Source: Thioalkalivibrio sp. ALJ7
Lineage (GTDB): Bacteria > Pseudomonadota > Gammaproteobacteria > Ectothiorhodospirales > Ectothiorhodospiraceae
Length of the DNA stretch: 64,000 bases
NCBI RefSeq assembly: GCF_000376865.1
Contig: NZ_AQXQ01000012.1
Span: 682,001 to 746,000, forward strand
Direction: 5' to 3'
Each line of letters opens with the position of its first letter. Position 1 is the stretch's first letter. Of this stretch, positions 16,448 through 24,387 are shown one piece after another. A model generated the notes under the pieces. That model saw nothing but the letters and a program-made list of their open reading frames with translations. It was not told where the DNA came from and did not search any database. Both the position numbers and the translations under genes were made by a program.

Positions 16448-19375
16448 CTATGCGTTCTGGTTCGCGGCCGTCTGCGGCTCGCCGAACACGTCAACCCAAG
16501 CTTCGATCACACGATCGCGCACGGCACAAAGCTCGTCGTCGGGTTCCTCGACCCGGGCGTCGCTCCCCGCCAGTGTCAGACGGTGAATACGATTGCGCAG
16601 ATCCCGATAGGCATCCGCCAGCGCCTCGCTGAGCGCCGTGTCGATCACCCCTTCGCGCCCCAGCATTTCCAGCGTGCGGATCTTGTCCGGCCAGTCACAG
16701 ACGGCGGGATGATCGTGAGCCGACACCAAAACCCAGTATTGAACCATGAATTCGATATCAGTGATACCGCCACGATCGCGCTTGAGATGGAAGCCACGAC
16801 CCTTTTTCGAGGCGTGCTCGGAGAGCATGCGATCGCGCATTTCCACGACCTCGGCACGCAGAGCCGCAACGTCACGTTCGCGGGTCAGGACCTCGCGGCG
16901 CAGGGTATCGAACCGTTCGCCCAGCTCCGCATCCCCGGCAACAAACCGCGCGCGGACCAGCGCCTGGTGTTCCCAGGTCCAGGCGGATTCGTCCTGGTAA
17001 CGCCGAAACGCCTGCAAGCCACTGACCAGAAGGCCGGCCGTGCCACTGGGGCGCAGCCGCGTATCCACCTCGTACAAGCGACCCGCCGGGGTGAAGGCCC
17101 CCAACAGGTGGACCACGCGCTGGGCCACGCGGGCGAAGAACTCACCGTTGTCGATCACCTTGGGGCCTTCGGTCTGGGCCTCGTCGCCCTCGCTGTCGTG
17201 CAGGAAGACCACGTCCAGGTCCGAGCCGTAGCCCAGCTCGAATCCCCCGAGCTTGCCGTAGCCGATCACCGCGAAACGCGCCGCGCGCCGACCATCCGGA
17301 GAGCCGCACTGCGGCTCTCCATGGCGCTCGATCATCTTCTCCCATGCCAGTTGCAGCACCCGCTCCAGCAAGACTTCGGCCAGCCAGGTCAGGTGGTCGG
17401 ATACCTTCATCAGGGGCAGAAAGCCCATGATGTCGGCGGCCGCCACCCGCAACGTCTGCACCTGCTTGAACTGCCGCAACCGATCCAGCATCTGCTCGTG
17501 GTCCTGCTCGGGAAACTGCGCCAGCTCGGCCTCCAGCTCCTCGCGCAGCCCGTCACGATCCGGGGGTGCGTACAGCGCACGCGGGTCCAGCAGCTCGTCT
17601 AGCAGCACCGGGTGCCGGGTGAGCTGCTCGTTGATCCACGGGCTGGCCGCCACCAGCTTGACCAACTGCGACAACGCCAGCGGGTTTTCCACCAGGAGCG
17701 ACAGGTACACCGAGCGTCGGGCGATGGTGCGCACCATCTGCAGCGCCCGTGGCAACACCGCATCCGGCGTATCCATTTCGGCGATCGCCCCGATCAGCAA
17801 CGGCATCAGGCGATCCAGACGCTGGCGACCGGTCACGCTCATCGCGCGCACACCCGGGCTCTCGCGCAGATCGGCGATCCCGCTCAGGGCCGCCTCCACA
17901 TTCTGGAACTCCATGGCCTCCAGCACCGCGCGGGCAGCCGGCTCCGCCAGCGCGCCCTGCCACAAACGGTTGAGCTGCTGCTCGCGATCGGTCTCCGGCG
18001 AGGCTTCCATCGCCTCCCCGTCCGCCCGCTGTGGCGCTGTGAAGACCTGGTCGAAGTGCGCATGCACCCGCCGCTGCTCGCGCAGCAAGGCCATTTCAAA
18101 GGAGGCCTCGTCATCGAACCCAAGCGACAACGCCAAGCGATGACGGTCGTCGCCATTGGATGGCAGCCGGTGGGTCTGCTGGTCATGCAGCATCTGCAGG
18201 CGATTCTCGACGCGTCGCAGAAAACGGTAGGAACGCTCCAGCTGCTCCACGGCATAGCCGGGCAAGAGGTCGCGCTCCCGCAAGACGGCCATGACGCCCA
18301 ACAGGTCGCGCCGCTGCAGGGCTTGATCACGACCGCCGCGAATCAACTGGAACGACTGGGCAATGAACTCGATCTCGCGGATCCCGCCCTCGCCGTGCTT
18401 GACGTCCTCGAAGCGGCCGCGACGCGCCGATTCATCGTTGATCATCTGCTTCAGCTCACGCAGATTCGCGAGCGTGCCGTAGTCCAGGTAGCGCCGATAG
18501 ATGAACGGACGGAGCCGGCGCATCAGCCGCGCCCCGGCCTCGGGGTCCCCCGCCAACGGGCTCGCCTTGATCAGGGCATAACGCTCCCACTCGCGGCCGT
18601 GAGCCTGGTAGTAGTCCTCCATCGCATCGAAGTGCATGACCAGGGGCCCGGAATCACCGAACGGTCGCAGGCGCATGTCCACGCGGTAACAAAAGCCATC
18701 GGCCGTCACGTCCGACAGGGCCGCGATCAACTGGCGCCCCAGACGCTGGAAGAACTCCTGGTTCTCGATCGTACGTTCGCCATCGGTCTCCCCCGCCTCC
18801 TCGAAGGCAAAGATCAGATCGATATCGGACGAAAAATTGAGTTCACCGCCACCCAACTTGCCCAGCCCCAGAACCACCATGGACTGGGGCTCGCCCTGTG
18901 GACCGCGTGGCTGCCCATAACGCGTCTGCAGATGGCGATCAATCCATTGCAGACCGCCTTCGATGAGGGAACGAGCCAGCCGACTCAGGTCGTGCATGAC
19001 CTCATCAAGACCCGCTTGCCCGGAAAGGTCGCGCCACGCAACACGGATCATCTCGCGATGCCGCGTCTCGCGCAGGGCGCGGCGCAAGCCGGCATCGTCC
19101 GTGGCACGTTCAAGACGCGACTGCAGCAGGCGGTCAAATTCCTCATCACCACAGGCCGCCACCCGGCCATCCGCGTCCAGCGCCTCCAGCAGGTAATCCG
19201 GATGCTGGCGCACCGTCTGGACCAGATAGTGACTGAAGGCGAACGGGGTGGCCGCCGACGCCAGGAAGGCCTCTGGCCAGACAAGCTTGTCGCCGAGCTC
19301 GGCCAACAGGTCGCCCACCTCCTGCTGCAGCGTTGGCGGCAGACGGGTGGGTACATCGGGCAATGGTTTGTCCAT
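16448..19375 (-). CDS. glnE: Bifunctional glutamine synthetase adenylyltransferase/adenylyl-removing enzyme
   Basis: A 975-residue enzyme that adenylylates and deadenylylates glutamine synthetase in response to PII. Two nucleotidyltransferase domains are recognisable: FSSDIDLIFAFEE in the N-terminal half (deadenylylase) and YGSDLDVVFLHDSEG in the C-terminal half (adenylylase), joined by an all-helical linker. Length is as expected (about 950). The start MDKPLPDVPTRLPP is the first ATG of the frame. First gene of the minus-strand glnE-ilvE-zinc protein unit. Confidence 0.96.
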   Translation of the reverse strand: MDKPLPDVPTRLPPTLQQEVGDLLAELGDKLVWPEAFLASAATPFAFSHYLVQTVRQHPDYLLEALDADGRVAACGDEEFDRLLQSRLERATDDAGLRRALRETRHREMIRVAWRDLSGQAGLDEVMHDLSRLARSLIEGGLQWIDRHLQTRYGQPRGPQGEPQSMVVLGLGKLGGGELNFSSDIDLIFAFEEAGETDGERTIENQEFFQRLGRQLIAALSDVTADGFCYRVDMRLRPFGDSGPLVMHFDAMEDYYQAHGREWERYALIKASPLAGDPEAGARLMRRLRPFIYRRYLDYGTLANLRELKQMINDESARRGRFEDVKHGEGGIREIEFIAQSFQLIRGGRDQALQRRDLLGVMAVLRERDLLPGYAVEQLERSYRFLRRVENRLQMLHDQQTHRLPSNGDDRHRLALSLGFDDEASFEMALLREQRRVHAHFDQVFTAPQRADGEAMEASPETDREQQLNRLWQGALAEPAARAVLEAMEFQNVEAALSGIADLRESPGVRAMSVTGRQRLDRLMPLLIGAIAEMDTPDAVLPRALQMVRTIARRSVYLSLLVENPLALSQLVKLVAASPWINEQLTRHPVLLDELLDPRALYAPPDRDGLREELEAELAQFPEQDHEQMLDRLRQFKQVQTLRVAAADIMGFLPLMKVSDHLTWLAEVLLERVLQLAWEKMIERHGEPQCGSPDGRRAARFAVIGYGKLGGFELGYGSDLDVVFLHDSEGDEAQTEGPKVIDNGEFFARVAQRVVHLLGAFTPAGRLYEVDTRLRPSGTAGLLVSGLQAFRRYQDESAWTWEHQALVRARFVAGDAELGERFDTLRREVLTRERDVAALRAEVVEMRDRMLSEHASKKGRGFHLKRDRGGITDIEFMVQYWVLVSAHDHPAVCDWPDKIRTLEMLGREGVIDTALSEALADAYRDLRNRIHRLTLAGSDARVEEPDDELCAVRDRVIEAWVDVFGEPQTAANQNA

Positions 19376-19441
19376 ATGCCAAGCCTATCAGCGTTACGCC
19401 CTGGGGAGGCCAGCCGCAACCCCAAACTCGGTCATGGGGTA

Positions 19442-19477
19442 TTGACTTGGATGAAAACACAAATAACAATCGTTCTC
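19442..19477 (+). promoter_or_regulatory. Candidate promoter with Fur box upstream of fbpA
   Basis: A TTGACT -35-like hexamer (19442-19447) and a weak -10-like TAACAA (19464-19469), 16 bp apart, precede fbpA. An imperfect Fur-box match covers 19459-19477: by hand, 12 of 19 positions agree with the classical GATAATGATAATCATTATC consensus. The overlap with the -10 element is where Fur would repress. Regulation of iron(III) importers by Fur is well known; this particular site is an inference. Confidence 0.45.
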
Positions 19478-19524
19478 GTCCAATAAAGCCGCAGTGCGTT
19501 TATTCACCCATCAAGGACCGTGTT

Positions 19525-20562
19525 ATGACCTTTCGCCCCTTTGCCTGGCTAATCGCAACCGCCGCCGCCATCGCCGTCAGCATGCCCCTGGTCGGCTGCA
19601 GCCCGGCCGACGAGGATGAGGTCAACCTCTACTCCGCACGGCAGGAAAACCTGATCAAGCCCTTGCTCGATGATTTCACCGACCAAACCGGCATCAAGGT
19701 GAACCTGGTGACCGGCGGAGCGGACAGCCTGCTGCAACGCCTGCGCCAGGAAGGACGCAATTCACCGGCAGACGTCTTCATCACCGTCGATGCCGCGCGC
19801 CTGCATCATGCCCGCGAAGCCGGCGTTTTGCAGAGCACCGAATCAGATCTGCTCAGCGAGAACATCCCGGAACGCTATCGCGACCCGGACGGGCTGTGGT
19901 TTGGCCTCTCGTCCCGTGCCCGACCCATCCTTTACCACAAGGACCGGGTTGATCCGGATGACCTCTCCACCTACGAGGCCCTGACCGACGAGAAGTGGGA
20001 AGGCCGGATCTGCATCCGCTCCTCCGACAATGTCTACAACCAGTCGCTGGTCGCCGCGATGATCGCCACCGAGGGCGCCGAACACGCCCAGGAATGGGCC
20101 AACGGGATCGTGACCAACATGGCGCGCCCGCCGCAGGGTGGGGATCGCGACCAGATCCGCGCAGTGGCGGACGGGGTCTGTGATATTGCAGTGGCCAACA
20201 CCTACTACTTGGGCCTGATGCTCGACGGCGAAGGGCGTGACCGCGAGGTTGCCGAACAGATTGGTGTGTTCTGGCCCAACCAGGATGACCGCGGAACCCA
20301 TGTCAACATCAGCGGTGCCGGCGTCACTGCCCATGCCCCGAACCGCGAGAATGCGATCCGCCTGCTCGAGTTCATGACCTCCAGCGAGGCCCAGGAGTGG
20401 TACGCCGAGGTCAACCAGGAATACCCCATCCGCGACGACGTGCCCGCCAGTGAAATCCTGCAAGGGTTCGGCGAGTTCAAGTCCGATGACATCGAGCTCT
20501 ATCGTCTGGGCGACAACAACGCGGAGGCAGTCCGCATCATGGACCGCGCGCGCTGGCGCTAA
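19525..20562 (+). CDS. fbpA: Iron(III) ABC transporter, substrate-binding lipoprotein
   Basis: A 345-residue periplasmic ferric-ion-binding protein of the FbpA/FutA family. A signal peptide with lipobox LVGC (Cys25) indicates a lipoprotein. The mature start VNLYSARQENLIKPLLDDF and the ANTYYLGLML segment with the tandem tyrosines that ligate ferric iron are diagnostic. ATG 19525 was chosen for the signal peptide; the frame extends upstream without support. Followed by a strong terminator (20588-20621) and then repeats, so the permease and ATPase genes, usually directly adjacent, are 552 bp away. Confidence 0.92.
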   Translation: MTFRPFAWLIATAAAIAVSMPLVGCSPADEDEVNLYSARQENLIKPLLDDFTDQTGIKVNLVTGGADSLLQRLRQEGRNSPADVFITVDAARLHHAREAGVLQSTESDLLSENIPERYRDPDGLWFGLSSRARPILYHKDRVDPDDLSTYEALTDEKWEGRICIRSSDNVYNQSLVAAMIATEGAEHAQEWANGIVTNMARPPQGGDRDQIRAVADGVCDIAVANTYYLGLMLDGEGRDREVAEQIGVFWPNQDDRGTHVNISGAGVTAHAPNRENAIRLLEFMTSSEAQEWYAEVNQEYPIRDDVPASEILQGFGEFKSDDIELYRLGDNNAEAVRIMDRARWR

Positions 20563-20587
20563 CGCTCTAATTCAAGTGCAATGCCTG

Positions 20588-20621
20588 ACGCCCCCGGTCC
20601 TCCCGGGGGCGTATTGTTTTT
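20588..20621 (+). terminator. Rho-independent terminator after fbpA
   Basis: A perfect 10-bp G+C-rich stem (ACGCCCCCGG at 20588-20597 and its complement at 20603-20612) with a 5-nt loop is followed by a T-rich tract (20614-20621). It begins 25 bp after the fbpA stop and should end or strongly attenuate fbpA transcription before fbpBC. Confidence 0.85.
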
Positions 20622-20659
20622 CACCACGAAGCGCTCGCAGGACACGAAGCGAGAGTTAA

Positions 20660-20939
20660 GGAGACGCTGATTGAATCGCACGTCCGCGTTGGCGCCCCCT
20701 GTTTCCCGAGACAAGGCGCGTCGTGCAGCGGGTAGTGGTTCTACCCGTAAGCGGCGCAACGCAGGATCGGGGAACAGGGGGCACCAACCCCACAAGCCAT
20801 TGAAAGCAGGGGCTCGGCCGCTTTTGCGCGCGCACAGCGTTGCGGTTTCCTTGTGCAGAGTGACTGCACGGCAGTCACCGCGCCTTGTTCGCACGCAAAA
20901 GCGACTCGAGCGCGGACGTGCGATTCAATCAGCGTCTCC
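20660..20939 (+). repeat. Nested inverted-repeat element, copy A (280 bp)
   Basis: The outer arms are a perfect 29-bp inverted repeat (20660-20688 and 20911-20939), extended to 33 bp by flanking TTAA on both sides (20656-20659 and 20940-20943). Inside are a second inverted pair (20689-20708 and 20768-20787), a perfect 7-bp hairpin with a 5-nt loop (20729-20747), a perfect 8-bp hairpin with a 3-nt loop (20860-20878), and CGCTTTTGCG-type arms flanking it. An open frame runs rightward from 20671 to 20943 (90 codons from TTG) with no ribosome site. No transposase is encoded. Related copies are at 24057-24368 and 47942-48238. The TTAA flanks could be a target duplication, but the other copies lack them. 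Role unknown: non-autonomous mobile element or structured RNA/DNA. Confidence 0.85.
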
Positions 20940-20968
20940 TTAAGGAGACGCTGATTGAATCGCACGTC
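20915..20968. repeat. 54-bp perfect palindrome (right arm of copy A plus a solo left arm)
   Basis: The right arm of copy A runs through a central TTAA (20940-20943) into a second, solo left arm ending at 20968. The result is a perfect palindrome with 25-bp arms around the TTAA. Such sequences extrude as cruciforms and are usually unstable in vivo, so its persistence is notable. Confidence 0.9.
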
Positions 20969-21114
20969 GGCATCGACACCCCCCGCGAAACCTTTTCTGA
21001 CGTTCTCTGAGCCCTCCTTGCTCTGTGGTGAAAAAACCAAGGGCACAGGCAATCCGCCAACCGGAGAGCGGCCATAGTGGTATTCGAAAAAAGAACCTTT
21101 ATTATTCGCACTCC

Positions 21115-22878
21115 ATGAGTGCCCAGCCCTCCATTCCCGCTGCCGCAACGGCCCACCCGGATCGGCGACGCCTGCCATTCAGTCCCTGGTCGGCCGTCGC
21201 CATTCTGGTAGCGCTCACGCTGGCTCTGCCGATTCTGGTGATCTTCGGCCACGTGTTTATTCCGGCTGGCGAAGTCTGGCAGCACCTGCGCGAGACGGTC
21301 CTGGCGGACTACGTGACCAATTCCCTGGCGCTTCTGGTCGGTGTGGGCATCGGGGTGCTGCTGATCGGCGTGCCGGTCGCCTGGCTCGTCAGCGTTTGCG
21401 AATTCCCCGGGCGCGGCATCTTCCAGTGGGCGCTCATGCTCCCGCTGGCAATGCCGGCCTACATCATCGCCTACACCTACACCGGCATGCTGGATTTCAG
21501 CGGCCCGGTCCAGAGTCTGATCCGCGACCTCACGGATTTGGGATACGGCGAATACTACTTCCCCGAGATCCGCTCCCTCGGCGGCGCGATGGCCATGCTC
21601 ACCCTGGTGCTGTACCCCTACGTGTACCTGCTAAGCCGAGCCGCCTTCCTGGAACAATCGGTCTGCGTGCTGGAGGTCTCCCGCACCCTGGGCGCCGGCC
21701 CGTTCGGGGGCTTTCGCCGGGTCGCTCTGCCGCTGGCGCGGCCGGCGATCATCGCGGGTCTGACCCTGGCTCTGATGGAGGTGCTGGCGGACTACGGCAC
21801 GGTGGCCTACTTCGGCGTCAGCACCTTCACCACCGGGGTATTCCGGACCTGGTATGGGCTGGGCGATCCAGCCGCCGCCGCCCAGCTCTCGGCGGTACTG
21901 CTCACCTTCGTGTTCGTGCTGATCGTGCTCGAGCGCTGGTCAAGGGCCAAGGCGCGCTTCCATCACACCAGCCGGCGCTACTCCACCCTGCCCCGCTACC
22001 AACTGCGCGGCTGGAAGGCCACCGCCGCCTTCCTTGCGTGCCTGCTGCCGGTACTGCTGGGCTTCCTGCTGCCCGCCTTCCAGCTCACACTGTGGACCCT
22101 GCAGACCACCGACCTGTGGATGAATGCGAGCTTCGCGCGGCTGGTCTTTAACAGTTTCTGGCTGGCGATCGCGGCAGCCGTGATCGCGGTGGTCCTGGCA
22201 CTGATCCTGGCCTATGCCCGACGCATGGAGGGTGGCCGTTTCACCACGGTCGCGGTGCGCGTGGCCGGCATGGGCTACGCCGTCCCGGGGACCGTCATCG
22301 CCATCGGGGTCATGATCCCGTTCGCCGCCTTTGACAATGCCCTGGACAGCTTCATGCGCGACACCTTCGGCTTGAGCACCGGCCTGCTGCTGTCCGGGAC
22401 GGTATTCGCCCTGCTGTTTGCCTACGCCGTGCGCTTCCTCGCGGTCTCGCTGCAGACGGTGGAGGCCGGGCTAGGCAAGATCCAGCCCAGCATGGACGAT
22501 GCCGCACGCTCGCTCGGGATGCGCCCGCTGCAGACGCTGACCCGGGTGCACCTGCCGATCATGCGCGGGACCCTGCTGACCGCGTTGTTGCTGGTCTTCG
22601 TCGACGTCCTCAAGGAGCTGCCGGCGACCTTGATCCTGCGCCCATTCGATTTCAACACCCTTGCCGTGCGCGCCTTTGAACTCGCCGGCGACGAACGCCT
22701 GGCCGAATCCTCGAGTGCGGCACTTGCCATCGTGCTGGTCGGACTGGTTCCCGTTATCCTGCTGTCGATGACCATCGGTCGCTCCCGTCCTGGCCAGCAG
22801 GGCCAACCCCGTGCGACGGAGGAAGAACCGCCGTCCAAACCCCTCGCCATGCCCGCAGGCACGACGAATACGCCATGA
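21115..22878 (+). CDS. fbpB: Iron(III) ABC transporter, permease
   Basis: A 587-residue permease of the fused FbpB type, with about twelve membrane segments in two homologous halves. Each half carries the EAA-type cytoplasmic loop: LEVSRTLGAGPFGGFRRVALP in the first, DDAARSLGMRPLQTLTRVHLP in the second. It moves iron released by FbpA across the inner membrane. ATG 21115 precedes a short cytoplasmic N-terminus. The stop overlaps the start of the ATPase gene by 4 bp. The intergenic repeats upstream mean it needs its own promoter or read-through; an AT-rich stretch at about 21083-21110 could serve. Confidence 0.92.
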   Translation: MSAQPSIPAAATAHPDRRRLPFSPWSAVAILVALTLALPILVIFGHVFIPAGEVWQHLRETVLADYVTNSLALLVGVGIGVLLIGVPVAWLVSVCEFPGRGIFQWALMLPLAMPAYIIAYTYTGMLDFSGPVQSLIRDLTDLGYGEYYFPEIRSLGGAMAMLTLVLYPYVYLLSRAAFLEQSVCVLEVSRTLGAGPFGGFRRVALPLARPAIIAGLTLALMEVLADYGTVAYFGVSTFTTGVFRTWYGLGDPAAAAQLSAVLLTFVFVLIVLERWSRAKARFHHTSRRYSTLPRYQLRGWKATAAFLACLLPVLLGFLLPAFQLTLWTLQTTDLWMNASFARLVFNSFWLAIAAAVIAVVLALILAYARRMEGGRFTTVAVRVAGMGYAVPGTVIAIGVMIPFAAFDNALDSFMRDTFGLSTGLLLSGTVFALLFAYAVRFLAVSLQTVEAGLGKIQPSMDDAARSLGMRPLQTLTRVHLPIMRGTLLTALLLVFVDVLKELPATLILRPFDFNTLAVRAFELAGDERLAESSSAALAIVLVGLVPVILLSMTIGRSRPGQQGQPRATEEEPPSKPLAMPAGTTNTP

Positions 22879-23984
22879 CTCAGCCAACTGAAGACGCCCT
22901 GCAAGTCCCGCACACACCGCTGATCGCTCTCGACGAGGTCGACATCGGCTACGACGGAACGGCTGTGGTCCATCAGGTGTCCCTGGCCTTGCCCAAGGGG
23001 CAGATCGGCTGCCTGCTCGGACCATCCGGTTGCGGCAAAACCACGCTTCTACGCGCCATCGCGGGATTCGAACCCCTAATGTCCGGGGCCATTCAGCTCG
23101 ACGGACGTACCGTCTCGGATGCCCAACGCACGATCCCACCGGAGAAACGCGGCGTCGGCATGGTGTTCCAGGACTTTGCCTTGTTCCCGCACCTCAGCGT
23201 GAAGGACAACATCGCGTTCGGCATCCGCCACTGGAGTCGGACGGACCGCGAGGAGCGCATCCTCGCGCTGCTCAAGCTGGTGGGGCTGTCCGGGTATGGC
23301 GAGTCTTTCCCTCACGCTCTATCCGGCGGCCAACAGCAGCGTATCGCCCTGGCCCGCGCCCTCGCGCCGCGTCCCAAGCTACTGCTGCTGGACGAGCCGT
23401 TTTCAAGCATGGATGTGGAGCTCCGGAGCGAACTCGCACGCGAAGTGCGCCGCATCCTGCGCGCGGAACACACCACAGCCATCCTGGTGACGCACGACCA
23501 GCACGAGGCCTTCGCCTTTGCCGATCGCATCGCGGTCATCCACCAGGGCCGCGTGGCGCAGTGGGATACCGCCTACAATCTCTATCACCGTCCGGCGGAT
23601 CGCTTTGTTGCGGACTTTGTCGGCGAGGGGACCTTGATCCCCGGAATGGTCTGCGCCGAGCACGTGGTCGATACCGCCTTCGGACAGATCGAAGGTGCCC
23701 TGTCGGAGCAGCTACCGCCGGGCACGGCCGTGGATGTCCTGGTACGCCCGGACGACATCGCCATCGACAACGAAGAGGGCACGATCCGCACCGAGATCCT
23801 CGACAAGGCCTTCCGCGGGGCTGACTTCCTCTACACCCTGCGCCTGCCGGACGGGATCAGCGTACTGTGCCTGGCCCCCAGCCACGACAACTTCGTGATC
23901 GGCGAGCACGTGCGCCTGCGCCTGGATTTTACCCACCTGGTGGTGTTCTCTCGCGGCAGTGGCGTCGACTGTCCCAGCGCCTGA
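22875..23984 (+). CDS. fbpC: Iron(III) ABC transporter, ATP-binding protein
   Basis: A 369-residue ABC ATPase. Seen: Walker A GPSGCGKTT, the Q-loop in MVFQDFALFPHL, signature LSGGQQQR, Walker B LLLLDEP, the switch histidine in VTHDQHEAFAFADR, and a C-terminal TOBE-type domain (VDVLVRPDDIAIDNEEG). Such C-terminal domains are typical of the FbpC/PotA/MalK group. Its ATG overlaps the fbpB stop (ATGA), so the two are translationally coupled. Confidence 0.93.
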   Translation: MTQPTEDALQVPHTPLIALDEVDIGYDGTAVVHQVSLALPKGQIGCLLGPSGCGKTTLLRAIAGFEPLMSGAIQLDGRTVSDAQRTIPPEKRGVGMVFQDFALFPHLSVKDNIAFGIRHWSRTDREERILALLKLVGLSGYGESFPHALSGGQQQRIALARALAPRPKLLLLDEPFSSMDVELRSELAREVRRILRAEHTTAILVTHDQHEAFAFADRIAVIHQGRVAQWDTAYNLYHRPADRFVADFVGEGTLIPGMVCAEHVVDTAFGQIEGALSEQLPPGTAVDVLVRPDDIAIDNEEGTIRTEILDKAFRGADFLYTLRLPDGISVLCLAPSHDNFVIGEHVRLRLDFTHLVVFSRGSGVDCPSA

Positions 23985-24056
23985 GCCGCTACCCCATCCG
24001 GCAGCGCCCGGAACTCCCGTGAGTTGACGTGTTCCGATACCCACACCCGCCCCTCA

Positions 24057-24368
24057 GGGAAACACGGATCAATGTACCCGCTCGCGTTGGCACCCCAGGT
24101 TTTCCGAAACAAGGCGCGACGTGCAGCGGGTAGTGGTTGTACCCGCCCGTTTCGGATGAATTCGGGGCGCAACGCAGGATCGGGGAACCTGGGGTGCCAA
24201 CCCCAAAATCCAATTAACGAAGGGGCTTGCCCACCCGTATTTGACAAAAACGGGCGGTCGCTCGGCGTCGCGGCTCCCTTGTGCGCGGTGACTGCACGGC
24301 GGTCACCGTGCCTTGTTCGTACGCATAAGCGACCCGAGCGCGAGCGTGTACATTAACCAGTGCTTCCC
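24057..24368 (+). repeat. Nested inverted-repeat element, copy B (312 bp)
   Basis: The outer arms (about 24057-24086 and 24339-24368) match at 25 of 30 positions by hand. The second inverted pair is a TTGGCACCCCAGG-type arm and its complement, agreeing at 18 of 20. The GTGACTGC hairpin is kept with one T:G wobble. The open frame continues through the copy (94 codons from an ATG in the left arm), ending ERERVH just inside the right arm. Compared with copy C it carries one 15-nt (5-codon) in-frame insertion. It occupies most of the 403-bp gap between fbpC and tamA and ends 19 bp before the tamA ATG, so it probably contains the tamA leader. The remaining 72 bp after fbpC show nothing else. Confidence 0.85.
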
Positions 24369-24387
24369 TAACCGTTATCATCGTTTC

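Larger units (their letters stand above)
20617..21035. repeat. Second repeat family (CACCACGAAG/CACCACAGAG type) interrupted by element copy A
   Basis: The left part (about 20620-20653) reads TTTTTCACCACGAAG followed by a second CACGAAG. The right part (about 20990-21035) contains, in inverted orientation, CTCTGTGGTGAAAAA. Copy A of the nested inverted-repeat element and an extra solo arm lie between these inverted parts. Similar sequence is found at 30344-30404 and 48295-48389. The reading is that copy A inserted into, or next to, an older repeat; boundaries are approximate. Confidence 0.5.

Noticed and set aside
20671-20943. 90-codon open frame inside copy A as a normal gene
   Set aside because: It starts from TTG in the repeat arm, has no ribosome site, coincides with nested hairpins and ends in the other arm. 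Kept as a property of the repeat, not as a CDS.
24313-24387. Upstream extension of tamA into copy B
   Set aside because: The added residues come from the repeat arm and precede a clear signal peptide that begins at ATG 24388.
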